This document shows, in pieces, positions 38,030-51,100 of a DNA stretch of 64,000 nt; the stretch's first letter is position 1; the number at the start of each line of letters is the position of its first letter. Both the position numbers and the translations under genes were made by a program. The notes under the pieces are model-generated. The model made no database searches and was not told where the DNA came from. It saw only the letters and a list, made by a program, of their open reading frames with translations. The stretch is from contig OZ022243.1 of NCBI GenBank assembly GCA_963978895.1, positions 3,969,455 to 4,033,454 of the forward strand. The letters are read 5' to 3'. The DNA comes from Erpobdella octoculata (Eukaryota > Annelida > Clitellata > Hirudinida > Erpobdellidae).

Positions 38030-39780
38030 TTCCGGCCTTCTTTTTGGTAATAACTCACGTTATTTTAATCGAAAAATAATAATATAAGATACTAAAATAA
38101 AAAATCAAAATTTCTCTATACATTGGTTGGAATGTTGCGAAGTGGCCTTGTTATAGTAAACAAACGAAATAAATGTATGTGACGTAAAATGATTAACACA
38201 TATTAAATAGTACATTTTTGAGAAAAAATCTATTTAAACAATTTATATTTATAAACAAAAATATTAATAACTTTCAACACGTGATTGATACGATAGCTAC
38301 TAATAAAGTAGTTCACTAGACACAAAAAAAACAGCTATATTTGTTATTACGTAATGTATAATATGGTGAGAAAAGTGTGGTCCCCTTAATAAAGCAAAAT
38401 AAACAATTAAAGAAAAAGATGAAGATAATCACGAAAAAATACATTTTTTTTGTACAATGATAACTCATTTTGCCATGGGATATAAATAACTCTCTTCGCT
38501 GACATTTAAAATGCAAAAAAGACGTTATAAAAAGCAAACGCGCTCTCGAGAATGATAAAGAATCAAAGATGAGATCAAACTCGCCGAATGTACATTTTGA
38601 CTAGATGCACTCGCTTGATAAAAAAGAAAGTTTTAAAAACAAAAATGAAACGAAAACAGTTGAACTTAAGAAAAATGAAATGAAACTCTTCTAAATTGTG
38701 TTACGCTAGAGCAGAACATGCATGCTTTGTTGTTAACTCAAACGGTCTTAATGGTTTCTATTTAATAGATGTTAGTCGTTAAATGAAAACAATATATAGG
38801 TATTAATAATGTTTATCTAACTACAATAACTTCTACAACAACCTCGTCTGACATTATTGTTATTATTATTAGTAACCGGTTCTATCAAAAAATTCAAAAG
38901 AAAAAGAAGAAAATAAGATTGACATACATCTAAACGGAGAAGAAATATAATATGACTTAACTAGACATTTCCCAGCGGAGCATGCACACACACACACACA
39001 CACACACACAAAACTGCTAAGTTGAATTGGCTGCTTATACGAGTCAATGTGACGTTTGATGTTGCCTGTAAAGCTTATAACGACGTTGAAAACAAACGAT
39101 AACAAAATTCATAATTAATCGCTATCATCGACTTGCTATGGTAGTCTATGAAAAACATTTATACTCGACCTATTTAGAACTCCATACTTTTGTTGACTTC
39201 GATAATCGTCTGAGACTGATTCTGCCACTGAGAGCAGAACTTAGACTTAGGGAGGAACATGAAAACGATGCGTTTGGCAGTGTTTCCTACAATCAGCTGG
39301 TTGGTTGCCTCATCGCGACACTGTTGTGACATCCTTTTTTTGTTCAGTAATCTGTTATCGAAGAATTTATGAAGCACGCATAAAAACGGGCTTAAAATGC
39401 AATTCTATTTGAACGGAAACATTATAAGGAAAAAAAATTAAAAACATTTTATATTTAAACGCAAAAATAAGCCTTTATTATTGGAGGAAACGAGATCTTA
39501 TTATTCTAAGCTCAATAAATAAATATAGCAACTCACCACATTGTAACGTGTCCTGTACACCTTCATTAACCTCTGCTAATTTGTCATTCCTTTGACTACA
39601 GACGATCAGATTCCTCTAGCACACGGAATATTGCAAGATTATTTCTTCTTCTCTCCCAGCGAGAACATTGAAGTATTTTTGTTTGTTTGTTTCTTCACCA
39701 TCTTGACCTGGAGTAGATTTTCCATCGCTACACACCAACATCATAACCGGATTAACCAGATTATTTCTTCATCTCGGACG
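38030..39780. other. Gene-free AT-rich stretch
   Basis: Contains a (CA)n run at about 38,988-39,010 and otherwise unremarkable AT-rich sequence. Short ORFs here have no splice or composition support. Confidence 0.5.
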
Positions 39781-40160
39781 TCGTCTCTGCGATAGACGTC
39801 GGCGGCCGCTACCACTCCTACCACTCTTACCACACGTACGGTACCGCAACGCAGTCGAACTCGCTCTCCTCTTTTATAGTCGGCCGGGGACAGAAGAAGC
39901 AGATGACATCGTTGCAGCAGCGGCGGCAGCAAGACAGCACAAGTGCGCGAATATAAAAACCAATACCGCGGTATAATCCCGACGAGAACGAGAACGACAA
40001 ACAAACAAAGAAACAAAGCGATGCGAGCGCAAGACGACAAGATCACAGTTGTGACATCTGTCGCTAGGTTCATCCATTGTGCAGCAGGTAGGGGGAAGTA
40101 AGGGAGGTAATATATGCCACACGCCTGTGTTCTACCGCTACAATCGTGTCGTCGTCTGCA
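39780..40160. promoter_or_regulatory. GC- and CpG-rich block, possible promoter or 5' exon
   Basis: Unlike its surroundings this segment is rich in CG, with words such as GACGTCGGCGGCCGC (39,797), TCGGCCGGGG and ACCGCGGTAT. TATA-like words (CTTTTATAG at about 39,872, AATATAAAAACC at about 39,951) lie within it. A minus-strand ORF runs through it but has no recognisable protein. It could be the start of a gene whose coding exons lie elsewhere, or a non-coding transcript. Confidence 0.35.
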
Positions 40161-40559
40161 TGGAGTACAATCCCTTTTGTTCCTTCGGTGGTGTGAGAAA
40201 GGCATTATTGTAAGAGTTTGTGGCTAATTTAGGAATAATTGGGTAGACAGATGATCATAATTTTGTGTTTGTTCAAAAGCGTGGAAGGAAATGAGAATCT
40301 GAGATGCGATGAAGTTTTGAAGTGATACTTAAAAAATGATATTAACATGGATATTAAAGTATTACGGCGATTATGTCATATATTTTAATATCAATATGTA
40401 CAAAAGAGGCTGATTGGGATGATAAATCACATATCTTTTTTTTTTATTAAACTGATTACTAATTTAGTAAAAAAAAACCAACATAAAACATCAACTTATA
40501 GATAACTGTCGACACAACAACAAAAGACAATCGAAGAAACAATCAATAATAAAACAATA

Positions 40560-40572
40560 ATAATATAATGAC

Positions 40573-40603
<31 letters not shown>

Positions 40604-40875
40604 TTAATAATAATAATGATGGCGACGACGACGAAGATGACGGTAACGGAATAAGGATGATGATAGTAATAATAACAGATAACAGTAATAATAATAAATA
40701 ACAGTAATAATAATGATAAATAACAGTAATAATAATAATAATAAATAACAGTAATAATAATATTAAATAACAGTAATAATAATATTAAATAACAGTAATA
40801 ATAATATTAAATAACAGTAATAATAATAAATAACAGTAATAATAATAAAGAACAGTAATAATAAATAATAATAGA
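40560..40875. repeat. (AAT)n-rich repeat with AACAGTAATAAT units
   Basis: Long degenerate trinucleotide tract. The part from 40,675 repeats AATAACAGTAATAATAATA about ten times. Confidence 0.9.
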
Positions 40876-41640
40876 TCGGGTTAGCGGTAAACGCAGGTGC
40901 TTGCTTCTCGACAAAAACTTGCAGAGAACAAAACACGTGCATTCACGACGGCTTTCATCGAGCAGCTTTGCAGCCAATCGGCGAGGTGGGAAAGAAAGCA
41001 CGTTCATTTGGACTTGTGCTTTGTTGGATCACATCCCCCTACTCCAGTAGGGGGATGTGATCACGCACTTGGGAGTTCGTGGTGGGATGATTACTTACTA
41101 CAATTACCTACATATGGCGTGTGGACCGACCAGAGTTGTCAGCGAGTCGGGTTGGCATAATTCAACCCGCTGAAAACTTCTCTGGCGTGGGCCCTGGTAC
41201 CCGCAGTTCCTTATTTCTTCTCAAATCGCTATCCAGCTTTTCCGGAGGCTCGTAAAGAAAATTTTTTAGAAGGAAAACAATATCTCATTAGCGAGACAAA
41301 GACAAACAACACTTTAGCGATTTTTATTTCACCCCCAATCTAACAAGCAAGTTGTAAAATAACACTTAACAAGTTTTCAAATGATAAAATTCAAACCTGA
41401 AAACAAAATAATAGACAAGTTTAATTTAAAATATGATTTCTTGTAAAAAAGTATGTTTAATTGATAAACAAAACTTGATATGTACTGGGCTGATAAGGTT
41501 TAGGTACTTGACATTTTCTTAACTGACTCCCGTCTCTGAGTGTTCATTGAGAACATTCAAACTGATAATTGTAACCCAACATGACCGCAATGGTCAAGTT
41601 TTGACAAGCTGCGTCGGCTGCGTGGTCTGACGATGATCCG
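40876..41640. other. Unique sequence with strong hairpins
   Basis: Moderately GC-rich sequence around a perfect 16-bp hairpin (41027-41062) and a second smaller one near 41,147-41,170 (CGGGTT...AACCCG). No protein-coding frame is convincing. Confidence 0.4.
41027..41062. other. Perfect 16-bp stem, 4-nt loop hairpin
   Basis: GATCACATCCCCCTAC (41027-41042), loop TCCA, then the exact reverse complement at 41047-41062. It is not part of a microsatellite and no copy elsewhere in the window was noticed. Confidence 0.9.
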
Positions 41641-41675
41641 ATGTTCTATTTCAGAAAAATTGAATTGGTTATTAG

Positions 41676-41871
41676 CAGTGGCGGTTCTAGAAATTTCTGG
41701 TGGAGGGGGGGGGGGGGGGGTTCAGGTGCGCCATTTCCAACAATTTTTCTATGACGTTCACACTTTCTCTTCCGAAAAAACTTGATTATCGGGATGGGGT
41801 ACTTTTCCAAAAAATGCTCAAAGATTCTGGTCAATTTGATGATAATCTGGACATCCCTGGATTCGTCCCTG
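41676..41871 (+). mobile_element. hAT-type MITE with perfect 8-bp target duplication
   Basis: 196 bp starting CAGTGGCGGTTCTAG, containing a poly-G run, and ending CTGGATTCGTCCCTG. It is flanked on both sides by GTTATTAG (41668-41675 and 41872-41879). CAG-x-G ends and the 8-bp duplication fit hAT. The ends are only partly complementary. Confidence 0.75.
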
Positions 41872-42004
41872 GTTATTAGCTGCTTAAAGTTATAACTTTG
41901 TATACTTTGTGCATTTTGTCATCATATTTCCGCTTCCACAGTGTCAAAATGGACATGACCATGGGACGTGATATTTTAAATGGCGCCCCTTTTATATATA
42001 GGTA

Positions 42005-42206
42005 CAGGGTGGCCCAAAAAAGTGACCTAATTACATCAAAATTAGTGACGTCGACGCTTAGAAAAAAAAGTCGTTGAGAAGCAAGTAGAACATAGTAAAC
42101 ATGATTTCTGAATAGCTAAACATTTTACAAAAATTTTTTTTTATTAAGAATTATAATTAATTAAATTATGTGAGATGTTCTCACTTTTTTTGGGCCACCC
42201 TAGCTG
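42005..42206. mobile_element. mariner-like MITE
   Basis: About 200 bp with ends CAGGGTGGCCCAAAAAAGTG and, inverted, TCACTTTTTTTGGGCCACCC. TA dinucleotides flank it at 42003-42004 and 42207-42208. The right end has a few extra bases (TAGCTG). The sequence and TA target are typical of Tc1/mariner non-autonomous elements. Confidence 0.8.
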
Positions 42207-42789
42207 TATATATCACTCCTCAAAAACGACAATGGTTTGTTATATATAAATTTTTTCTCGTGCACTCGGTCACCTGACCTTGTGCAAAAAAAATGAAACA
42301 ACGTCCAAGCATGTTGGATTTGTGTTGCCAAGCAACTTCGTAGGTCCTTACAAGCGGCAGCAGCTGTTACGCTGCACATGTGGATCAATAAGAGATCGAG
42401 ATGCGTTGATTGCTCGAGGCACACATTTATATTTTTATATGCTCACATACGAGCGTGCCATGGAAGTAGGAAGAAGATCGCGCCGTGTACCTATACTTAG
42501 TTTCTCAAGAAAACACGCTCTTTAAAATTTCGCTATCCATGACGAGCAACAATATTTCCGGCTCATGAAGAAGAATTAAATTTTCTTAAAGATTGTCCTG
42601 ACTGACTGATGATGATGGTGATTATATATTAACAATTCACGCGCTCTTTGCTACTTTGACCTAGAGCTTCCCAGCTCACGCAACATTTTTGAAACCTGCA
42701 AAAACATTTAAGTTATTCATAGTCAAGTTTACTGGAGGCCGCTGATTTGCTCCGGCTGGTCCAAGAAGGTAAAATCCAACTTCACACTA

Positions 42790-43110
42790 TACAGTCATCA
42801 ATTCACAAACGTTGTTGGCGGAGTTCAAGAGACGCCTAAAAACTCACCTGTGGCTTCAACTTTTTTGAAATTAGGCCTCATTAAAAACGAGTAAGTTTTA
42901 AATCAGTGGCGTCACAAGAGTTGTTGTCACCCGTAGTGCTCCAAATCGCCGTTTCACTCCTTCAATGACTTTACCTTTCTCTGGAACTCTCTTCCTACAT
43001 CTATTACGAACTCTACTTCACTCACTGTTTTCCGTCATGGACTTAAAAAACATGTCTGTTTAATCAGTTCATGTCCGAGCGCCATTAAACGTCACTTGAA
43101 TAGCGATATA
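42790..43110 (+). mobile_element. LINE 3' ends, two degraded copies
   Basis: At about 42,808-42,862 the plus strand reads LLAEFKRRLKTHLW, and at about 42,935-43,090 NRRFTPSMTLPF, then (after a frameshift) LWNSLPTSI, TVFRHGLKKHV. Both are the usual C-terminal tail of CR1/L2-like LINE polymerases. The second copy ends in a TTGATTGATTGA repeat, a common LINE 3' tail. Confidence 0.7.
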
Positions 43111-43549
43111 GAAATAAATTGATTGATTGATTTGCGACCTCCAAAAAATCAATGACTGAGTAGGAAAGAAGGGAATTAGTTTTTCCGACAAAATTCGATG
43201 GCCGTGTGGTTGTAGGGAAAACCTTAAGACTTGCCTTCAAAAAATGTAACGACCAGGTCTTAACGCTCGTCATATTTTCTTTATAAAAACGTCAATGACC
43301 CCGGGGGGGGGGGAGGTGGGGAAGTAAAATAATACATTTAAGTCGCTGGGATGAAAAAACCTTAATAATAATTACAACAAATAGTATTATTTTGCATTTT
43401 GTTTGTTGTCACCACAAGCGGGCCGTACCAGCTTAGTGACGTCACAATTAATCAATTAGGCTAAGTAAAAATCAGTATAAAGCTAAAGCCAAGTGCAATG
43501 AGGTGTTGCTTTTGAACAGAACAGAAGCGTATCGAAGCGTTAAGCGGGA

Positions 43550-43840
43550 TGAAAAATAACCCCATCGTCCTTTGTCGTAGCAGTTTTCTTATTGCTGAAA
43601 TTCTCTTCCTCCATGTCTCCATTCTTTCTCATAGCCTTAACCGAAACCATTTTTGTTGTTGATAATTTACATAGCGTCTCTTCCAGAGCTCAGTGGTGCT
43701 GTTCTTTTACATGCCCAACGGATAGAAACGATTTTACTCGCTAAGTTTTCCGTTGACATGGGCTACCAGGCAGTGAGTGGAAGTCGAAGGCTAACACTCT
43801 ACCAACTCAGCTAATGCTAACCTAGCAATTCAGCATCGGA
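43550..43840 (-). mobile_element. tRNA-derived SINE remnant
   Basis: On the minus strand from about 43,814 the sequence TTAGCTGAGTTGGTAGAGTG is a near-perfect RNA polymerase III A box in tRNA context. The B-box region that should follow is degenerate, and a non-tRNA body continues to about 43,550. The 3' border is not defined. Confidence 0.55.
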
Positions 43841-44799
43841 TTGAAGACTTATTTTCTCTTCAAACAGGTTCACGAACGTTATAAGCCTCCGAAACTTATT
43901 TGCAGGAGAAAAAATTTATTATTATTGTTTTCTACTACAAATGGCACTTCTTTACATTTTATCAGCTTTTCCTCCAAATTTTTTTGTATGACCAGTGGTG
44001 GGAAGCTAGCAAAAAATGAAATTATACAGATTTGTCTAATTAAAAACTATAACAATCTACACTTACACCTTATGAATAATAGCTACACCAAAAGAACAAA
44101 TTGTTTTGAATGAAATATATATATCGCATCACATTTTTTTACTGTGTTCCTAAAAAAACTAATTTGTCCAAATATGATTATTTGGTTAAATGGTCTCAAA
44201 TAGCACTGACATGAGAGGCAATGGTCTCCACTTGGAACAGATTGCAACAACGACTCTTAAGCTCCCCCCTCCCCCATCTCTTACGTAGCAGGCACAAAGC
44301 TTCTTTAAGAAGCTAGAAGCTGACTTAAGGTTAGCCCAAACTACTACAGGAAATAACTTTGTAGTATAATTCTGTTGCATAATTTCCACATAATTTTTTT
44401 TTATAAAACAACGGAAGCAGTCAGCGACCAACAAACATAACAAAATCGACAAAAACGAAAAATCACTAACAAATGGAATTCTTGAAATCAACTAAACTAC
44501 CTGCTTCAATATTAATTCATAAAGCATAGAAAACCAGCTGCAGTTTCCACGAGTATCTACTTTAAAATAAAAACGCAATGTATAGCGGGTATTCATAAGA
44601 AGCCAAAATGAAAATCGCTGGGTCAACAAAATTACTAAAACAGTCTCATTAAAAGAGAATCTTGAACAAAGTTGGAAAATAAAACAAAATTGCTTCCATC
44701 TTTTCGTAATTTTCAGTAGCAGCTACAGCAAGCTATTTTATTACATTGTTTGCCTCATGTATATAATATTACAAGCAATAACAATTATTGAATACAAAC

Positions 44800-44801
<2 letters not shown>

Positions 44802-44886
<85 letters not shown>

Positions 44887-44890
44887 ATAC
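44802..44890. repeat. (TA)n microsatellite
   Basis: About 44 TA units with one interruption near 44,875. Confidence 0.95.
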
Positions 44891-45151
44891 AAAAAAAGAA
44901 ATAAAGAGAGGGAGCAAAAAACAGAGGGCCATGACACTTCTGAAACTTCATCATTAGAGAAATCCAAATAAACTCAATATCATATGTACGCTAAAAAACC
45001 TTTAAAAGTCCCATATTGTAAAAGTAATAATTTGCAATAAAACTAAAGAAACAGTACAAGTAGATACTTGTCTTTTATAGTAAAATCAATGCTATACTCA
45101 CACATTTAAACACATTGAAACAACTGAAAACAATCCAAAGTACGGGTTGAA

Positions 45152-48100
45152 TCACACAGCTTCGATCCTCGCGAAGGTTTTCAAGTCGTATTCGACACCG
45201 GAGATCTTCCCGATCCAATCCTCCATTCTCGTACGTCGAAGTTTCCTCACCTCTTCTGATCTTCTGACAATCCGTTCCTTAAATTGAAAGTTCGAATTCA
45301 AATTAACCTATGATGCAAGACCTCCTCAATGATTTATAATGATCTTTCAATCAAATCGACAGTTCAAGTTACTTCCAAAAAAACATTAATAATATCAAGA
45401 TTATTCTTCATAACTTAATTGTATCGCTAAATATAACTCATAAAGAGCAAGCTCAAATTAGACAGACAAAAAACCATTTTGACAGACAGCACTAGTCTGA
45501 CAGAAAATCATTTCATCGCAATACAAAATCCTTCTCAGCCCCACACAACTACCTAACAACACAACACAGAGACGGCAACTACTAACGACAACAAGACAAT
45601 CAATCCTTTTGATCTGAAAAACGGATCCGCTCCCGGATTTGTATCTCCTCCGTAGAGTCTTCAGATCAACGAGTACGACATCGTCGAGAAACTCCCCGGC
45701 GAGTGCATTCAACCCGTACATCTCCTTCAGCGCGTCCCTCTCGTCATCGGCCACGACCTTACGGGTTGATGCGACCTTTGCCAGGTTCCTGGTGGGTGGC
45801 ATTCGAAAAAAAACCGAATTAAATACGAAATCTTAAGTTAATGATTTTGAAAACCGAGGATAGGCCAATATGCTGCTAGGTACACATGAGCACCTTCCGA
45901 GAAATGACAGACATTTTGGCTTACAGAGATCAAGAGTAATTTTGTAATAGAAACCAACTCGATTATATTATACCCACATTATTTCAATTATATTGTACCC
46001 ACATTATTGCAATAATATCATACCCACATTAGTGCAATTATATCACACCCACGTTATTGCAATTATATTATAACCACATTATTCACGATTATAATATACA
46101 CACATTTTAATTATATTATACCAACATTATTTAAAATTATATTATACCCACATTATTTTCCATTAAAAAAATTATCTAAGCAGGTAGGAGCATTGTTAAT
46201 GAAACAATGAAATACATCTCATATGACATCATCCCAAAATGTGAATGTCAGGCATTCATTCATTCATTCAGGGTGATGTTAACAAATCGAGCGAATTTGT
46301 TACGATGTTATTTACTGTCGTGTCAGTCATTGAAATCAATAAAACGTAATTGATCGATTGATTGTGAAACTGATAACAGTAACATCATCATCAACAGAGT
46401 TAATGAATATTCATCATCAGAGATAATGAATATTTATCAAAAGAGATAATGAATATGAAGACACAGAAGAAGAGAAAAACAACACGAACTCAATGGAAAA
46501 CGTTTATTACAAATATAAAATAAAATCGATTAAACTAGAAACAACAAGCTCATTACTAAAATAACACTAATTTCTAAAACAATACAATATTATCAGCATT
46601 CATCCAAAAAAAATGTTAACAAACAACACATTTCATCACCACTATCACCTCATTATCATATCTACCTTTACTAAGGCCTACCTGGCCATAGCTCTTACTC
46701 TTAGCTACCTCTACTGCTAATGTCATCAATGCCATCAGCACTACACTACTAAAAACTTTAATATGATTAGTTCCCATATTACACCATCATGATCATCATC
46801 ATCACTGCCACATCCTCACTGTGACTTGTCCTCCTCCTCCTCCTCATCATCATCACGACTCATTCTCATCGGACACAAACTTTCTGATGAAGACGGGAGC
46901 ATCGACGGAACTGCGAGTGGAAAAACTCTTGTTCCGCCTGCTGCTGCGGTTCGACCCGTCGACGCTCGGAGCCGCGTCGGAGTTGTTGTCGTCGGCTACG
47001 AACATCGCCACCCTCCCCTTCCACGTTTCGGACCCGGGGGAGTTGGCGTGGCTCGAGTTCGGAGGGATCAGTTCAAGGCCAAGGACGTTCTGCTTCTTGT
47101 TCTGTTAGAGCGTAGAGAGGTGAAAAATAAGAGTGTTACCATGTTATTGCGATGTCAAATCAATAAAAAAAGTTATCGTAAAAACTATGAATATGCTAAT
47201 GAGATAACAAAATATAATAAATTACTTGTTAAATATAAATTATGAATAAACTATGAATATGCTAATGAGATAACAAAATATAATAAATTACTTGTTAAAT
47301 ATAAATTATGAATAAACTATGAATATGCTAATGAGATAACAAAATATAATAAATTACATGTTAAATATAAATTATGAATCAACTCACAAAGGTCAACTTG
47401 AAACAGTTTTCTCCGACCAATAGCCTCTCGGCTTTCCTCTGATAGGCCAATTCGGCAATCATCCACGACGGTTGAGAGGTTGATGAAGAAAGCATTCTCG
47501 ACATTGGCGATTCAGTGTTGTAGAGATCGACCAATCGGATGCAGATATCATCGGTGACCAGATGCTGGAGCTGATGAGCACAAATAAATAACAAACAGGA
47601 TAATAATAATAATAATATTATTATATCCACATGAGGACAGATGAAATAATAAATAATAATGTGAGACAAAAAATACCACAAAAAATAAATTATAAAATAC
47701 CATAAAAATAATAAAATATTCAAATATTTTCAGGACATATAATACAAATAAATAATAATCAGAATATTAAACACAACAGACCTGTCTGACGATGTTCTGA
47801 ATGAGTTTATCGACAGTGAACGCAACATACGCATTGGTGGTGAATATCTCCCTGAGTTGTTCTTCGAACGATGCCGGTTCAATGTGGCCGTCCAGGTAAC
47901 TTCTGACCATTCTCAACAGCTGCTGGTAGCTTTGTCTTGGATCGGGTGCTGTTAAAAAAAAAAGAGAGTGGAATAGATAGAAGACCCACGGGGTGGGAGG
48001 GTTTGCTGAGCAATATGTGATTTAAAAAAAAGAGATTTAGACATTTCATGTAAATCAGATCATTATAAAGCAGCAGCCATTTATATAATAACCTATTACT

Positions 48101-51100
48101 AAATATTAGAACTTGTAAAAATATTTCTGTTACGACACTGAACAAAGTGAGTATGTCATTGGTTTCTAATAACCAATCAATCAATCAATCAATCAATTAA
48201 TCATTCAATCAACCAATCAAACAATCAATGTCTCGTTTCATAGCTACAACTATTAGCAAATTTCTTCACTCCATCCCTGAAGTGCATGGCATAAGCAGAA
48301 AACATTTTAAATAAAAATAAAATTGGATATGTAAAAAAAACCGTCCTAATAGAACAATAATAATCTAGTGGTAACATCTAATCCTCCATATAGAAACAGA
48401 TACAACTAAAATGATCGAGCAAATCTGCCTAAAAAATCATTACATTTGTATTCAGATTACATTCGAAAACAAAATCAGCTTTCTTACGAGGCCCTCTCAG
48501 GCCGAGAGACACGGCAGTGGAGGTGGAAGAAGATCTGCTCTCCTCCATTTGCTCTTCGATCATTCTCTGGGCGTGGCTGTGAAACTGCTTCAGCCTATCG
48601 CAGAGGAGAAAGTGCAGACGTATGAACGTGTACCAGTTCGAGTTGACGAAGAAAACGGACGAATCGCTGGTTGAATCCTGTGAATAATATTTATTATTCA
48701 GGTTGAACAACAGATCATTTTATTAAAAAATGATAACATTTATTATTCAAGTTGAACAACAGATCATTTTATTAAAAATTAATAACATTAATTATTCAAG
48801 TAAAACCTCATTTATGCAAATTTTTTTGCCATATAAAATCGGTCGCAAAATAAATAGGAATGTGCATAATTTTTAGGTCGATTAAACACAAAAGCCACAT
48901 AACTTATGGTCGTATAAAAGAGGTTTTACTGTATACAAAATAATAAGATTTATTAAGAGAAAATTATTAATAAATTAAATTAAATATAAATCTTCAAGTT
49001 GTAAAACCGCACAACCCACCAATTTGGTATCGTACTGCACGTCTCTCAGGATGGAATCGGCCTGTACTTGAAATGTAGGAAACGACTTTGCATCATCACT
49101 GCTACCTGTGTTTTCAATCAAACCAATTATTTATTTAACTAGATAGAGATATCCCGTCAAAAATGACGAATTTAATAAAAAAAATTCATTATTTATTATT
49201 TTATTTTACGAGTGCAGCGCCACCTTTTTTTATCTTTTGGGCTGACAGTGTACAATTGCGAAATAACTTTTAATATTAAATAAATTATTATAAAAAATAT
49301 TTACCTTACTTAAATTATTTATATAGTTATTTATTATTGTTATATATAAATTAATTTACCATAGATAGCAGATCGTCACACAAAAACGTCTTACATATAT
49401 ATATTGTTACGATATCACCAAATCGTATACCGGGCTCAATAGAATGGTTTTGATGTTTTATTGGAAAATAATAAATGAAGCTTTGTTACGGCTAGTTATA
49501 CCTTCTGGTTTATTAATAATGTCCATAATAGTTATTCCGAGTCCTTTAACGTCTATCAATGGGAAAACCTATCGTAAAATCAGCGATTTTACATTAATAT
49601 ATTAATTAGTTACATTTCACTTTAAAGTATCTAAGAAGACAGTAAATAATAATAATAATAATAATAATACAAATAACAATAGTAAATTAATAATGGATCA
49701 ATGCTTGAGCTAAAAATTTTTTATTGACAACAAAGTGTACAACCAATAAAAATTATTTTGCGTGCAAAATTATGAAAACAAAATTTAGCTTATTCAAAGA
49801 AGCTCTACATTTTGGACAAAACTTCAGAGCAACTTTGAATTATATGGGTAATGTAAGAAAGTAAACAAGCACACATACTAGGAAGTAGACATACTAAGAA
49901 GAATACAGGCACACATCCACCCCATAAACCAGGAAGCAGAAAAGCACAAATCCACACACACTGTTTCACATACCAGGAAGCTGACAAGCCCACATAGACA
50001 TATGGATATACAATCACACACACATACACATCCCAAGAAACTGAAAATCCCACACACACATATAAGCAAAAAAAAAGCAATCCAAAACATACCTTCATCG
50101 TCACTGAGGGGTTCTCTGGAAGTAAAGAAGAACTGTGGCAGAAAGTATTTGAGCAGTTGCTTCATCTTGTGCTTTTCCTCCTGATGCATGTTCGCCTGTC
50201 TCTTGACGTGGTGGATTATGAGACCGCACGCATCGCTAATGAATCGCTCTCTGTCCTGATAGGTCAATGTCAAATGGGGAGGAGTTCTGTCCTGTAGCAA
50301 GTGCACAAACAAGACAAACCATGTCAATCATACAAATAATTAACTGTCACAAATATTAATCCCTCATAAGAACGTATCGTGTACTAACTATCTGTTATCC
50401 AGATCACGTCATTTTACTATCCAGTACGTAACGATATGACTGAAGATTTCAGAAATGTTCCCATAGAACTCTTGAGTGCAGATTTACACAACACTAGAAA
50501 CTTTTCTTTAACAAAAATTAAAGAAATACCTGGCTGGGGTTTTAATAACCACCTGCTGTAGGGTAGCGCTGTTATCAATTTTTTTATGCAACATTTTAAC
50601 AGCAACTATCAGCCGGGGAAGTCTGTTGTTTTTCAAAGAAATTTCGCATGTTCAAATCTTTAAAAGTATAAGTCGATAAAAATTTCTTTTTAAGCATCTA
50701 AAACCATGAATGAAATCAATCAAGTCCCTCGTGATGTTTATAAAGCCTTCAATGATAAACAAGACTGCAAACGTTTTCGAACGAAAAAGGCCAACTAGCA
50801 ACCCTAAAAAAATTTCGTTTCGATCAGATAACAGGAAGTATAAGAGCCAGCCAATAAACCTTCTCTGCCACTTACATAGTACATAGATACACATATATAT
50901 CGAGTGAAGCTAAAAAAATGATTTTAAAAAGTCTCGATATTTTAAAAGACCTTTTCTTCCAAATACCAGGGCTATATTTTAGTCTCACAGGAGTCTCAAG
51001 ACTAAGAGTTTGAGTCTCAAGACTAAGAGTTTGAGTCTCAAGACTAAGAGTTTGAGTCTCAAGACTAAGAGTTTGAGTCTCAAGACTAAGAGTTTGAATC

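Larger units (their letters stand above)
43111..45151. other. Gene-free stretch upstream of SIN3 3' end
   Basis: Holds a tRNA-like SINE, poly-G near 43,300, a (TA)n tract at 44,802-44,890 and the SIN3 3' UTR. No ORF here is convincing. Confidence 0.45.

Noticed and set aside
39741..40205. 154-residue minus-strand frame in the CpG-rich block
   Set aside because: The translation has no recognisable domain and runs without change across probable promoter sequence; GC-rich DNA keeps frames open by chance.
49400..49560. Possible solo LTR beginning TGTTACGATATCACC
   Set aside because: No matching end, target duplication or second copy was found, so the resemblance to gypsy LTR starts is not enough.
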